The notes: generated by a model from the letters alone, not told the origin. A DNA stretch of 64,000 bases from Lachnospiraceae bacterium AC2028 (GCA_000702685.1 JNJD01000009.1:124001-188000), one strand, 5' to 3'. Positions 26,014-35,076 are shown, counted from the stretch's first letter. Numbers and translations are program-made.

Positions 26014-26718
26014 ATGCCCAAGGCCAAGGAAGAGGATTTCCTGCCCTTAAGAGATTCCGTATATAACAAGCTCAGACAGTCCATCCTTACCGGAGAGCTT
26101 CCCGCGGGTGAGAGGCTTATGGAAGTGCACCTCGGCGACAAGCTCGGGGTCAGCCGTACTCCCATAAGGGAAGCCATCAGAATGCTTGAGCTCGAGGGAC
26201 TTGTGACCATGATACCCAGAAAGGGTGCCATGGTTGCCCAGATAACCGAGAAGAATATGTCGGATGTCCTGGAGGTAAGGCGTGCGCTTGACATACTCTG
26301 CGTACAGCTTGCCTGTGAAAGGATAACTTCCGAAGGCATCACCGAACTCAAGAAAGCCAGGGACGCCTTTGAAAAAGCCGTCGAGACCAACGACAGCAGG
26401 GTCATAGCCCAGGCGGATGTGGAATTCCACAATGTCATAATCAGCGCCACCGGTAATGACAGGCTTATCAGCCTTGAGGATTCCCTTTCCCTTCCGATGT
26501 ACAGATACAGATATGAGTACATCAAGGATTCATCGGGGCATGACAATCTCGTCAAAGAGCACAGAAGGATCGTTAATGCGATCGAAAAGAGAAATGCCGA
26601 GATCGCAGCCGAAGCTGCGGGAGAGCATATAGATAACCAGCGCAGGTCCATCATCCGCCAGATCCGTATGGAGCGTGAGGAAGAGACGATGAATGCGCTC
26701 TACGGAAAAAGAAAATGA
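26014..26718 (+). CDS. GntR-family regulator, FCD (FadR) subfamily
   Basis: The 234-residue DNA-binding regulator has a winged helix at residues 10-80 (GERLMEVHLGDKLGVSRTPI and AIRMLELEGLVTMIPRKGAMV). A helical FCD effector domain occupies residues 90-225 (EVRRALDILCVQLACERI; NVEFHN-like metal-binding region; EHRRIVNAIEKRNAE). FCD regulators usually bind organic acids or metals; the ligand here is not evident. It is flanked by ispE and a terminator, so its targets are not indicated by context. SD GGAGGA precedes the ATG. Confidence 0.88.
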   Translation: MPKAKEEDFLPLRDSVYNKLRQSILTGELPAGERLMEVHLGDKLGVSRTPIREAIRMLELEGLVTMIPRKGAMVAQITEKNMSDVLEVRRALDILCVQLACERITSEGITELKKARDAFEKAVETNDSRVIAQADVEFHNVIISATGNDRLISLEDSLSLPMYRYRYEYIKDSSGHDNLVKEHRRIVNAIEKRNAEIAAEAAGEHIDNQRRSIIRQIRMEREEETMNALYGKRK

Positions 26719-26749
26719 AGAAAAGCGGGCGGGCAATCCCGCCGGACAA

Positions 26750-26781
26750 AAAAGGAGAATCCGTTCGGATTCTCCTTTTCT
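26750..26781. terminator. Bidirectional terminator after GntR gene
   Basis: A 14-bp perfect inverted repeat AAAAGGAGAATCCG/CGGATTCTCCTTTT (26750-26763 with 26766-26779) between convergent genes. Confidence 0.9.
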
Positions 26782-26792
26782 TATGTCTGTAC

Positions 26793-27266
26793 TTATTTGA
26801 TGGGCTTTGCTCCCGCTTTTTCCTGGAGCTTATCCACCCAGGCCTTGAAGCCCTTCTTCTGGACCTTCTCGGTAGCGGTCTTGCCGTGGAGTCCCTTTAC
26901 TTCGAGGATGTAGATACCGCTGACTGCGGCCTTGACCTCTTTTTTCACGGGAACGTCTTCGAAGATCTTCTCATCACAGATAAGGGACATAATCTGGGGA
27001 CCTATCTTGGCCTTTACGATGGGCATCTTTGAACCTCTGAGCGCCTTGGGCGTCTGGTCTATGACTGCCTGGGGAAGTCCCGCATCCCTTATCTTCATAC
27101 GCTTCTTATCTATTATCAGCATGGAAACATACTGTTTATTGGCCTGAAGCATGGCATTGTTCTCGTCCTGCCTCTTCTGCATCTTCTTGCCGACAAAATA
27201 CAGGACAATGAGAACTGCTATAAGTACTACAAGTAATATGATTGCGATTATTGCTGCTTTACCCAT
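26793..27266 (-). CDS. Uncharacterised single-pass membrane protein
   Basis: A 157-residue protein with one N-terminal membrane helix (about residues 4-26), then KKMQKRQDE as a positive stop, and a hydrophilic basic domain. The domain contains IIDKKRMKIRDAGLP and ends in K-rich KAWVDKLQEKAG. I do not recognise the family. The positive-inside rule suggests the soluble part is cytoplasmic. It is monocistronic, convergent with the GntR gene and divergent from the PPIase lipoprotein gene. No function can be inferred. Confidence 0.65.
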   Translation of the reverse strand: MGKAAIIAIILLVVLIAVLIVLYFVGKKMQKRQDENNAMLQANKQYVSMLIIDKKRMKIRDAGLPQAVIDQTPKALRGSKMPIVKAKIGPQIMSLICDEKIFEDVPVKKEVKAAVSGIYILEVKGLHGKTATEKVQKKGFKAWVDKLQEKAGAKPIK

Positions 27267-27325
27267 AAGTCACCTCTTTCAAAAATGCATTGTAGCAAAC
27301 AAAGGCTCTGTTATCAATATTTTGT

Positions 27326-27354
27326 TTGTATGCAAGGCTCTTAGGTGGTACAAT
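27326..27354 (+). promoter_or_regulatory. Promoter for PPIase lipoprotein gene
   Basis: -35-like TTGTAT (27326-27331), a 17-bp spacer and -10 TACAAT (27349-27354). Confidence 0.5.
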
Positions 27355-27408
27355 TGCGTGTTGTACGCATTAATTTAAGAACGTATTTTTTTAGAAAGCG
27401 ATCATGTT

Positions 27409-28545
27409 ATGAAAAAAAGACTTATTGCACTGTTGACCGTACTGGCTCTTACAAGCCTGACCGCATGCCGCGGAGATGAGAACGTATTCAATAACGGCAC
27501 CTCAACTGCGACGCCTTCTTCGGATGTTTCGGGCAATTTCGTTAGCTTAGCCGACGGAGATTCCATAACCATCTTTGACTATGATATGAGTCAGTATGTT
27601 GAGGTTGGCGATTATCATGCCATTCCCATCGATTACGAGCCCTATGACCTTACCGATGAAGACATCGATTACGCATATATGACCTTCATCCGGGATTATG
27701 CAAGTGCGGTGGATGCTTCGAATTATGAGACCGGAAGAGCCGTTCACGACGGAGATACCGTAAGCCTTGATTATTGCGGCAAAAAGGACGACGTGGCTTT
27801 TGACGGAGGAACCGCTGAAGGGTATATTCTCGAGATCGGATCCGGCACATTCATTCCCGGATTTGAAGAAGGACTTATCGGAGTGATGCCCGGCGAGGAA
27901 GTGGATCTTCATCTCACCTTCCCCGAGGAGTACCATGCGGAAGAGCTTGCCGGACAGGAAGTTGTCTTTACCTGTACCGTAAACGGTATCATCACCATAG
28001 ATTCGATCATTGCCACAGCCAATGAAAACCGCGACGAGGGAACCGATCCCATTGAGAGCGAAGATGACTTAAGAGAAATGTGCCGTCTTGAGCTTATCGA
28101 GCAGGTCAAGGCATATGACAGGGAGAACATACAGACGCTCATTTCCCAGAATCTTTCCCAGATAGTTACCGAGAAGCAGTCCTTCCCCCAGGAGCTAGTG
28201 AATGCATATGACGAGCTGGTCACAAGATCCGTAACGAGCAGTGCAACAATGTACGGGGTTGATGCTGATACGCTCCTTTCATATTACGGATATACCCTTG
28301 AGAGCTATATCGCAGAGTACAGCCGTCCCCAGCTTTTGAATGACGCCGCACTTTACGTCATAGCATCCGAGAACGGACTTCTCCAGACCGATGAGGAATT
28401 CGAGAAATCACTTCAGGAGTATGCCGACAGCTATGGCGTTTCGGTAGAAGAGCTTCTCACTCAGCTTACCAGGGAAGAGTACAGGGTATATTTCCTTGAG
28501 GAGAATACACTTAACTTCCTTACAGACCTTTATACCGTTGAATGA
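27409..28545 (+). CDS. Trigger-factor-like FKBP peptidyl-prolyl isomerase lipoprotein
   Basis: The 378-residue precursor has a lipoprotein signal peptide (lipobox LTAC, Cys about 20), so it is attached to the outer face of the membrane. A FKBP-type domain (about residues 105-205) contains VHDGDTVSLDYCGK and IPGFEEGLIGVMPGEEVDLHL. The C-terminal 160 residues are helical and resemble the trigger factor C-terminal chaperone arm. The trigger factor ribosome-binding domain is absent. A role in folding secreted proteins is inferred. It has its own promoter and precedes asnS by about 54 nt. Confidence 0.82.
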   Translation: MKKRLIALLTVLALTSLTACRGDENVFNNGTSTATPSSDVSGNFVSLADGDSITIFDYDMSQYVEVGDYHAIPIDYEPYDLTDEDIDYAYMTFIRDYASAVDASNYETGRAVHDGDTVSLDYCGKKDDVAFDGGTAEGYILEIGSGTFIPGFEEGLIGVMPGEEVDLHLTFPEEYHAEELAGQEVVFTCTVNGIITIDSIIATANENRDEGTDPIESEDDLREMCRLELIEQVKAYDRENIQTLISQNLSQIVTEKQSFPQELVNAYDELVTRSVTSSATMYGVDADTLLSYYGYTLESYIAEYSRPQLLNDAALYVIASENGLLQTDEEFEKSLQEYADSYGVSVEELLTQLTREEYRVYFLEENTLNFLTDLYTVE

Positions 28546-28599
28546 TCCTTGACCCTGCCCCAAGGTAACGGTTTAGGATGAAAATACGAGGTGATTGAT

Positions 28600-29991
28600 A
28601 TGAAACTTACAGAGATCAGAGATTTATACAAGGATGCGTCTTCTTTTGCGGGAAAAGAAGTCACCGTAGGAGGATGGCTCCGCTCAAACAGGGATTCCAA
28701 GAGCTTCGGCTTCATCACATTGAGTGACGGAACCGATTTCAGGACTCTCCAGATAGTTTACGGCGACGGACTTGCCAACTTCGATGAGATCGCTCATCTC
28801 GGAGTGGGAACCGCCATCGTTGCAAGGGGTGAGATCGTAGCCACTCCCGATGCAAAGCAGCCTTTTGAGATGCAGGCTAAGGAGGTATGTGTCGAGGGAA
28901 TCTCTCCTTCCGACTATCCTCTCCAGAAAAAGCGCCATACCCTCGAGTATCTGCGCACCATGACCCATCTCAGAGCCCGCACCAACACCTTCCAGGCAGT
29001 GTTCAGGGTAAGATCCGTCATCGCGTTTGCGATCCACAGCTTCTTCCAGGAGAAGGGCTTCGTTTATGTGCACAGCCCCATCATTACCGGAAGCGATTGC
29101 GAGGGCGCGGGTGAGATGTTCCAGGTTACCACCCTCGATCTCAACAACCTTCCCCTGACCGAGGACGGAAAAGTCGATTATTCCAAGGATTTCTTCGGAA
29201 AGGCAACAAACCTTACCGTATCCGGACAGCTCGATGTCGAGACCTATGCATTCGCATTCAAGAAGGTTTATACCTTCGGTCCCACATTCCGTGCCGAGAA
29301 TTCCAACACAACCCGCCATGCCGCGGAGTTCTGGATGATCGAGCCCGAGATCGCATTTGCCGACCTTGCCGACAATATGGAGATCGCCGAGGAGATGCTC
29401 AAATATGTCATCAAGTACACCATCGAGCACTGCCCCGAGGAAATGGCATTCTTCAACCAGTTCATCGACAAGGGTCTTCTTGAAAGACTTGAGCATGTAA
29501 TGAACTCCGATTTCGGAAGAGTCACCTATACGGAGGCCATTAAGCTCCTTGAAGAGCACAACGATAAATTCGATTACAAGGTAAGCTGGGGATGCGACCT
29601 TCAGACCGAGCACGAAAGATACCTCACCGAGGAGATCTTCAAGCGTCCCGTTTTCGTTACCGATTATCCCAAGGAGATCAAGGCTTTCTATATGAAGCAG
29701 AATCCCGACGGCAAGACCGTTGCCGCTATGGACTGCCTCGTACCCGGTATCGGCGAGATCATCGGCGGTTCCGAGAGAGAAGCCGACCTCACCAAGCTTG
29801 AGACCCGTATGGAGGAGCTCGGACTTAATAAGGAAGATTACGAATTCTATCTTGACCTCCGCCGTTATGGCTCGGCCCGTCACTCAGGATTCGGCCTCGG
29901 ATTCGAAAGATGCGTAATGTACCTCACCGGAATGGGCAATATCCGTGATGTACTTCCTTTCCCCAGAACCGTAGGTACCTGTGAACTTTAA
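28600..29991 (+). CDS. asnS: Asparagine--tRNA ligase
   Basis: AsnRS charges tRNA-Asn with asparagine. The 463-residue class IIb synthetase has an N-terminal OB-fold anticodon-binding domain ([15 protein letters not shown]). The catalytic core has motif 2 near [20 protein letters not shown] and motif 3 [15 protein letters not shown] at the end. [17 protein letters not shown] marks AsnRS rather than AspRS. ATG 28600 is preceded by ACGAGG; the GTG 9 nt upstream is less likely. No T-box leader is visible in the 54-nt gap. Confidence 0.96.
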   Translation: MKLTEIRDLYKDASSFAGKEVTVGGWLRSNRDSKSFGFITLSDGTDFRTLQIVYGDGLANFDEIAHLGVGTAIVARGEIVATPDAKQPFEMQAKEVCVEGISPSDYPLQKKRHTLEYLRTMTHLRARTNTFQAVFRVRSVIAFAIHSFFQEKGFVYVHSPIITGSDCEGAGEMFQVTTLDLNNLPLTEDGKVDYSKDFFGKATNLTVSGQLDVETYAFAFKKVYTFGPTFRAENSNTTRHAAEFWMIEPEIAFADLADNMEIAEEMLKYVIKYTIEHCPEEMAFFNQFIDKGLLERLEHVMNSDFGRVTYTEAIKLLEEHNDKFDYKVSWGCDLQTEHERYLTEEIFKRPVFVTDYPKEIKAFYMKQNPDGKTVAAMDCLVPGIGEIIGGSEREADLTKLETRMEELGLNKEDYEFYLDLRRYGSARHSGFGLGFERCVMYLTGMGNIRDVLPFPRTVGTCEL

Positions 29992-30100
29992 TTTCACCCC
30001 CCACAGGGACACGGATGCCCCGGATCAGGTCAAAACCGGGCAATAAGTGGTATTTACATAAAGTATTAGCGGGATTTTGTTAAATATTTATAAACAAGTG

Positions 30101-30128
30101 TAAAGTTTTAACTGCCTCATTCCGATAA
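30101..30128 (+). promoter_or_regulatory. Flagellar sigma (SigD/sigma28)-like promoter of flgM operon
   Basis: TAAA (30101-30104), 16 nt, then TCCGATAA (30121-30128). Position before flgM is where a flagellar sigma promoter is expected. A perfect 6-bp hairpin GGCATA-AAA-TATGCC follows in the leader (30141-30155). Confidence 0.75.
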
Positions 30129-30185
30129 AGTAGGTGTAAGGCATAAAATATGCCCTGCAATACTACGAAAAGGAGGCAAAACCGG

Positions 30186-30464
30186 ATGCGTATAGAAAGT
30201 TATTCGCAGATCCAAAGCCTGTATCAGACTTCAAGGGTTTCGAATACACAGAAGACCAGGAACGCAGGTGCGGTAACCGACAAAGTATCTATCAGCAGCA
30301 TTGGAAAAGACATGAAGACTGCTAAGGATGCTCTTGCAGCTACTCCCGATGTCAGAAATGATCTTGTGGATTCGATCAAGTCTAAGATCCAGGACGGAAC
30401 TTACAACGTCAGCGCAGGCAGCTTTGCTGACAAACTTCTTCAGAAATATCAGGAATTGGGGTAA
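30186..30464 (+). CDS. flgM: Anti-sigma factor FlgM
   Basis: FlgM binds and inhibits the flagellar sigma factor until the hook is complete and FlgM is exported. The 92-residue protein has a disordered N-terminus (RIESYSQIQSLYQTS) and a C-terminal helical segment, DVRNDLVDSIKSKIQDGTYNV and ADKLLQKYQELG, typical of FlgM. ATG 30186 follows AAGGAGG; the longer open frame upstream is not needed. It is the first gene of the flgM-flgN-flgK order common in Firmicutes. Confidence 0.9.
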   Translation: MRIESYSQIQSLYQTSRVSNTQKTRNAGAVTDKVSISSIGKDMKTAKDALAATPDVRNDLVDSIKSKIQDGTYNVSAGSFADKLLQKYQELG

Positions 30465-30467
30465 AGC

Positions 30468-30983
30468 GTGGCGAGTCTCGTAGAGAATCTAATCAGTGTG
30501 CTTTCGCAAGAATGTGATGAAATTGAGACGGTTCTCGGACTTGCGCGCGCAAAAACCCCGGTGATCGTTGCCGGGGATCTCGATGCGCTTGGTAAGATCA
30601 CGGAGGATGAACAGTCGCATGCCGACAGGCTGCAGAACCTTGACAACGCAAGGTCCAAGGTAACTGCCGACATCGCGAATGTAATTAACAGGGATGTTAA
30701 CGAACTTAAACTGAAGACTCTCATCGGCCTGCTCGACAGGACACCGGCGGAACAGAAGGCTCTGTCAGAAGTATATGACAGGCTTACCGCAGTGACCCAT
30801 GAGCTTGCCAGAGTGAATGAGCAGAACAGCGAACTCCTTAAGAGCTCACTTGAATTGGTGGATTTTGAACTCAATCTTCTTAATTCACTGAAGGCAGCCC
30901 CCGAAACGGCTAATTATTCAAAGGGAGCTTATACCGGAGGAACCCTCGGAGTGACCAGAGGTAACTTTGACGCTAAGCAATAG
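30468..30983 (+). CDS. flgN: Flagellar export chaperone FlgN
   Basis: FlgN is the cytoplasmic chaperone for the hook-associated proteins FlgK and FlgL. The 171-residue protein is almost entirely alpha-helical with coiled-coil heptads, as expected. The C-terminal tail is glycine/threonine-rich. It starts at GTG 30468, 3 nt after the flgM stop, and ends 12 nt before flgK. Assignment rests on helical character, the FlgN-like stretch near residues 25-60 and gene order. Confidence 0.85.
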   Translation: MASLVENLISVLSQECDEIETVLGLARAKTPVIVAGDLDALGKITEDEQSHADRLQNLDNARSKVTADIANVINRDVNELKLKTLIGLLDRTPAEQKALSEVYDRLTAVTHELARVNEQNSELLKSSLELVDFELNLLNSLKAAPETANYSKGAYTGGTLGVTRGNFDAKQ

Positions 30984-30995
30984 GAGAGATCATAT

Positions 30996-32888
30996 ATGTC
31001 CCTGTGGAGTGACCTTTCCCTGGGTGTCTCGGGACTTCAGGCCAGCAACAACGCGTTAAATACCGTTGCGCACAACATAACCAATGCTGATACCGAAGGC
31101 TATACCAGACAGCAGGTAGAATTAGACGACAGAAGATATATAACGATCTCCAAGACAGGCAGTGCGATATCTTATCAGCAGTCAGGTCTTGGAGTTTATT
31201 ATTCTAATGTAAAACAGGTCAGGGATTACTTCCTTGACAAAACATACCGCACCGAACTCGGAAGACAGGAATTCTATGAGGTTTCCAAGAATACCTTAAA
31301 TGAGATAGAAGACCTTCTCGGAGAACTTAACGGTGCTTCTTTCCAGGAATCCTTATCCGATCTGTGGACCGCGGTCCAGGAGCTGACCAAGGATCCCTGC
31401 AATTCCGTTACTCAGGGTGCTCTGGTAAGCGAGGCCGCTGAGTTTCTTGAGAGAGCCCAGTCCGTATACAATGACCTGGCGGGTTACCAGGACAATATCA
31501 ACTATCAGGTACTTCAGGATGTCAAGACCATCAACGAGTATGGCAAGCAGATCCTGGAGCTCAATACCACTATCCAGAAAATAGAACTTGGACAGGAAAA
31601 GGCTAACGATTTCAGGGACCAGAGGAATCTGATCCTTGATAAGCTTGCGTCCATGTGTAATATATCTTATACCGAAGACCAGTACGGTGCAGTATCCGTC
31701 CAGATCGAGGGCGAGGACTTCGTAAAGGGTTCCCTTTGCTTCGAAATGTGGATAGATATCGATTCACAGACCGGTTTCTATACCCCTTACTGGCCCCAGA
31801 ACTCCAATTACACCGTAGCACCCGGCGGAAATCCCAAGAATACCGACGACACAATCTTTTCCTACGACGGCAAAAAGGGAGACCGTATCTATAATATCGA
31901 AGCTGCGCATGTTTTCGACCTCAGCAGGGAAATCTCCGCAGAGAACGGAACCGATGTGGGCAAGCTCAGAAGTCTTCTTTACGCAAGGGGCGATCACAGG
32001 GCGGATTATACCGACATCAGATTCTACAACGATATCAAGGACTCGGTCCTTATGAACATAGAGGCTGAGTTCGATCAGCTGATCCATAACGTCATCACCG
32101 CAGTCAACGGTGTTCTCGAGACGGCAGCAGGCGTAAAGACCGTTACCGAGAATTCCACCGGTGCCGACCTTGCGATCTACAATGCCATCAAGGCTCAGGA
32201 CCCCAAGGCATATGACGGAAAAGAATACAAGGTCTACGAAAATGTCGATGACGGCTTCAATTATATGGAAAGCGCGGACGGTTCACCCCTCCAGCTTTTC
32301 GAGAAGTCAACTACCGACGGATGGACCGAATATGACCTGAGCTCATCGGGACTCGGATCATACTGGGTATTCAATGAAGAGGAAATGCCCAAGTTTAACA
32401 GCCGCGGACAGGTTGTCGATTCTAACGGAAACGTTGTGGATCAGTCGGCTCTTGCGGACCTTAAGTACAGCCTTTATTCCACTTCCAATACCCGTATCAA
32501 CCAGAAGCTCCTTCAGACTCCTTCGCTTCTCGGCTTCAGGCTCAAGGACGGATCTGAGGATACGGCTACGATGGTGGCCCTCAAGAAAGTGTTCACCGAC
32601 GAGTCCTATACCCTTAACCCCACGGTCATCAAGAGGGTAAACCTCAACGATTACTACAGCGATCTGGTATCTCAGGTATCCAATTCCGGATATATGTACA
32701 ACAGCATCTACGAGAACCAGGCCAAGACCGTATCCGCTGCCGAAAGTGCCAGGGATCAGGTTGAAGCCGTATCGAGCGACGAGGAACTCAGCAATATGAT
32801 CAAGTACCAGAGTGCCTACAACGCTTCATCCAGATTCATCAACGTAGTAAATGAGATGATCTCGCATCTTCTCAACAGTCTGACCTGA
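30996..32888 (+). CDS. flgK: Flagellar hook-associated protein 1 (first FlgK)
   Basis: FlgK forms the first hook-filament junction ring. The 630-residue protein has the conserved N-terminal rod/hook motif GLQASNNALNTVAHNITNADTEGYTRQ-like region (residues 13-40) and the C-terminal helix ELSNMIKYQSAYNASSRFIN. The central region is variable. It is cotranscribed with flgM and flgN. A terminator follows at 32940, yet a second flgK-type gene starts just after it. Confidence 0.93.
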   Translation: MSLWSDLSLGVSGLQASNNALNTVAHNITNADTEGYTRQQVELDDRRYITISKTGSAISYQQSGLGVYYSNVKQVRDYFLDKTYRTELGRQEFYEVSKNTLNEIEDLLGELNGASFQESLSDLWTAVQELTKDPCNSVTQGALVSEAAEFLERAQSVYNDLAGYQDNINYQVLQDVKTINEYGKQILELNTTIQKIELGQEKANDFRDQRNLILDKLASMCNISYTEDQYGAVSVQIEGEDFVKGSLCFEMWIDIDSQTGFYTPYWPQNSNYTVAPGGNPKNTDDTIFSYDGKKGDRIYNIEAAHVFDLSREISAENGTDVGKLRSLLYARGDHRADYTDIRFYNDIKDSVLMNIEAEFDQLIHNVITAVNGVLETAAGVKTVTENSTGADLAIYNAIKAQDPKAYDGKEYKVYENVDDGFNYMESADGSPLQLFEKSTTDGWTEYDLSSSGLGSYWVFNEEEMPKFNSRGQVVDSNGNVVDQSALADLKYSLYSTSNTRINQKLLQTPSLLGFRLKDGSEDTATMVALKKVFTDESYTLNPTVIKRVNLNDYYSDLVSQVSNSGYMYNSIYENQAKTVSAAESARDQVEAVSSDEELSNMIKYQSAYNASSRFINVVNEMISHLLNSLT

Positions 32889-32939
32889 TAAAGGGCCCTT
32901 TGCCCGCCGGAAAAGACACACAAATGCCTAATTTATAGC

Positions 32940-32967
32940 GGGGAGACCTTAAGTCTCCCCCTTTTTT
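32940..32967 (+). terminator. Intrinsic terminator between the two flgK genes
   Basis: A perfect 8-bp stem GGGGAGAC/GTCTCCCC with loop CTTAA is followed by CTTTTTT. Confidence 0.88.
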
Positions 32968-32976
32968 AACCGATAT
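32949..32976 (+). promoter_or_regulatory. Flagellar sigma-like promoter of second flgK, overlapping terminator
   Basis: TTAA (32949-32952, in the terminator loop), 16 nt, then ACCGATAT (32969-32976). Spacing equals that of the two other SigD-like sites. A TATAAT at 32974-32979 overlaps but has no -35. Confidence 0.55.
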
Positions 32977-33006
32977 AATAATTGTGAAACCGTAGGAGGA
33001 CTTTGC

Positions 33007-34992
33007 ATGAGTTCACAATTCTTTGGATTAAATATCGCATATTCCGGATTGCTCGCAGCAAATGCGAATCTGAATACCACAGCCAATAATATAGCCAATG
33101 TGCAGACGGAAGGTTACAGCAGACAGGCGGTCGATACCCAGGCGGCCTTCCCTATCCGTACATTCCAGACTTACGGATGTGCCGGCGCGGGCGTCGACAC
33201 TCTTTCCGTTGAGCGTATAAGGGACGGTTTCTACGACCAGAAATACTGGAACAACAACTCCAAGCTCGGTGAATACAACATGAAGCAGTATTACATGAGG
33301 GAGCTTGAAGATTATTTCTATGACAGCGGAACGAACGGCGGCTTTTCCCAGATCTATGACAAGCTTATGACCACGGCACTCCAGGAGCTTATGAAGGATC
33401 CCGGATCATCCAGTGCCAAGAGCCAGTTCGTAGGATATGCCGGACAGCTTACCGATTATTTCAACCAGATCGTCGGAAACCTCCAGAATGTACAGAAGGA
33501 TGTAAACGCCGAGATCAAGATCAAGATAGACGATATCAATTCCATCTCCACCGAGATCGCAACTCTAAATGAGCAGATCACCACGATCGAGATGGGCGGC
33601 CAGAAGGCCAATGAACTCAGGGACAGAAGAGACCTCCTCGTCGACAGACTTTCGGAGATAGTGGATGTCGAGACCGAGGAACTCCCCGTGTATGATAAGA
33701 ACGATCCCGACAGAGAGACCGGTGCTTACAGATTCATAGTAAAGATCGCCGGCGGACAGTCGCTCGTAGATGCCAAGGAGCATAACGATCTTACCTGTGT
33801 GGCAAGAGAGGATTTCGAGAAGGTCAATATGACCGATATAGACGGACTTTACGATGTATATTGGGAGAACGGCGAGAAATTCAAGCTTTCCAATGCAAGA
33901 CTCGGCGGAGAACTCAGGGGACTCGTAGAGCTCAGGGACGGAAATAACGGAGAATTCTTCAACGGTACCGTTATCGATACCCAGGTTAACGGATATCACG
34001 ATACGGAAACCGGTGATCATGATACGGTAACCGTTCAGGTCACCAACGATTACCTTACCGACCTGAATAAATGTAATCTTTCCGACCAGGGCGGAATCAT
34101 AAATCTCGGTAACACCGAATTCTACTATGACTCCTGGTCGTACAGCGTAGATATCGATTCGAGCGGCAATGCAAAGTATACCTACAAGTTCGTTCTCAGC
34201 AACGAATCTCAGCTCAATCCCAGGCACGTCACCAACGACCGTGTCGGAAAGCCTGCCAAGATAGGCGAAAATATCAAGTACGAAGGAATTCCCTACTATA
34301 TGAACCAGCTCAATGAGTGGGTAAGAACCTTCGCAGAGAAGTTCAACGATATTCTCAAGAGCGGAAATCAGACCGCTACAGATCTGGATGGAACCGGAAT
34401 GATAATGTTCACCGGCGACATGCCCACGGACGATCAGCAGTACTTCTTCCCGGATCAGAATGCGAGCGGCTGGAGAGCGGATACACTCCTCAGAGCGTAC
34501 AATTCCAGGGAAGATTCGGTTAAGGCTTCCACTTACGGTGAGTCGATAACCATAGATGTTACGGATGATTCGTATTACAAGCTTACCGCAGAGAATTTCT
34601 CGATCCTGACCGCAATGGTCAACGATCCGACTCTTATGACCAATAAGTTCAAGGCGGGAGACGGAGTGGAGCAGAACGATCTTCTCGAAGCTCTCAAGGA
34701 TATGACGAGCGAGAAGGATATCCTTTCCTTCAGGGGAAGCACGGCATCCGGATTCCTCGAGGGAGTTCTCTCGGACGTAGCTCTCGGTGCGGCAGCGGCA
34801 AATACCGGAGTTGCAAGTTACGAAACGGTACAGCAGGCAATAGGAAATGTAAGACTTTCCGTTTCGGGAGTAGATGAGGACGAAGAAGCAGTCAACCTGG
34901 TCAAGTTCCAGAATGCATTCAACCTCTCCTCCAAGATGATCTCCGTATTCCAGGAAATATACAAGAGACTGATCCTCGAAACCGGAGTATAA
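33007..34992 (+). CDS. flgK: Flagellar hook-associated protein 1 (second FlgK paralogue)
   Basis: This 661-residue protein is a second FlgK. The N-terminus GLLAANANLNTTANNIANV and the C-terminal helix EAVNLVKFQNAFNLSSKMIS are conserved HAP1 features. The central 400 residues differ clearly from the first copy, so the pair is old rather than a recent duplication. It has its own candidate flagellar sigma promoter and SD GTAGGAGG. Followed after 84 nt by flgL. Possible roles are a specialised junction ring or alternative filament attachment; this is inference. Confidence 0.9.
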   Translation: MSSQFFGLNIAYSGLLAANANLNTTANNIANVQTEGYSRQAVDTQAAFPIRTFQTYGCAGAGVDTLSVERIRDGFYDQKYWNNNSKLGEYNMKQYYMRELEDYFYDSGTNGGFSQIYDKLMTTALQELMKDPGSSSAKSQFVGYAGQLTDYFNQIVGNLQNVQKDVNAEIKIKIDDINSISTEIATLNEQITTIEMGGQKANELRDRRDLLVDRLSEIVDVETEELPVYDKNDPDRETGAYRFIVKIAGGQSLVDAKEHNDLTCVAREDFEKVNMTDIDGLYDVYWENGEKFKLSNARLGGELRGLVELRDGNNGEFFNGTVIDTQVNGYHDTETGDHDTVTVQVTNDYLTDLNKCNLSDQGGIINLGNTEFYYDSWSYSVDIDSSGNAKYTYKFVLSNESQLNPRHVTNDRVGKPAKIGENIKYEGIPYYMNQLNEWVRTFAEKFNDILKSGNQTATDLDGTGMIMFTGDMPTDDQQYFFPDQNASGWRADTLLRAYNSREDSVKASTYGESITIDVTDDSYYKLTAENFSILTAMVNDPTLMTNKFKAGDGVEQNDLLEALKDMTSEKDILSFRGSTASGFLEGVLSDVALGAAAANTGVASYETVQQAIGNVRLSVSGVDEDEEAVNLVKFQNAFNLSSKMISVFQEIYKRLILETGV

Positions 34993-35000
34993 TTGAAGCA

Positions 35001-35071
35001 TAATGAAGGAAGGAACCTTCATTAACAGTTCGACAAGGATGTCTGACCAAGAGCGGGGGACCCGCAGGAGG
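35001..35071 (+). promoter_or_regulatory. flgL leader with three GGA-loop hairpins (predicted CsrA-binding region)
   Basis: Three successive hairpins precede the SD. The first is TAATGAAGG/CCTTCATTA (35001-35009, 35016-35024), loop AAGGAA. The second is GTTCGACA/TGTCTGAC with one mismatch (35028-35035, 35040-35047), loop AGGA, containing ACAAGGATGT (35033-35042), which equals the last ten bases of the CsrA consensus RUACARGGAUGU. The third is GCGGG/CCCGC (35053-35057, 35061-35065), loop GGA. The SD AGGAGG (35066-35071) follows at once. TATAAT at 34988-34993 could start a transcript at the first hairpin, but its -35 is weak. Confidence 0.6.
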
Positions 35072-35076
35072 CAGAT

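Noticed and set aside
28626-28637. ATACAAGGATGC near the start of asnS matches the CsrA consensus at 11 of 12 positions.
   Set aside because: It encodes conserved AsnRS residues (YKDA), with no GGA-loop hairpin found. It shows that sequence-only CsrA matches arise by chance.
28684-29883. Long antisense open frame of about 399 codons opposite asnS.
   Set aside because: The asnS reading is unambiguous along the same bases and the antisense product matches nothing I recognise.
33565-35022. Long antisense open frame of about 485 codons opposite the second flgK.
   Set aside because: It mirrors a well-supported FlgK gene, has no recognisable domain and no convincing SD; long antisense frames are expected from codon bias here.
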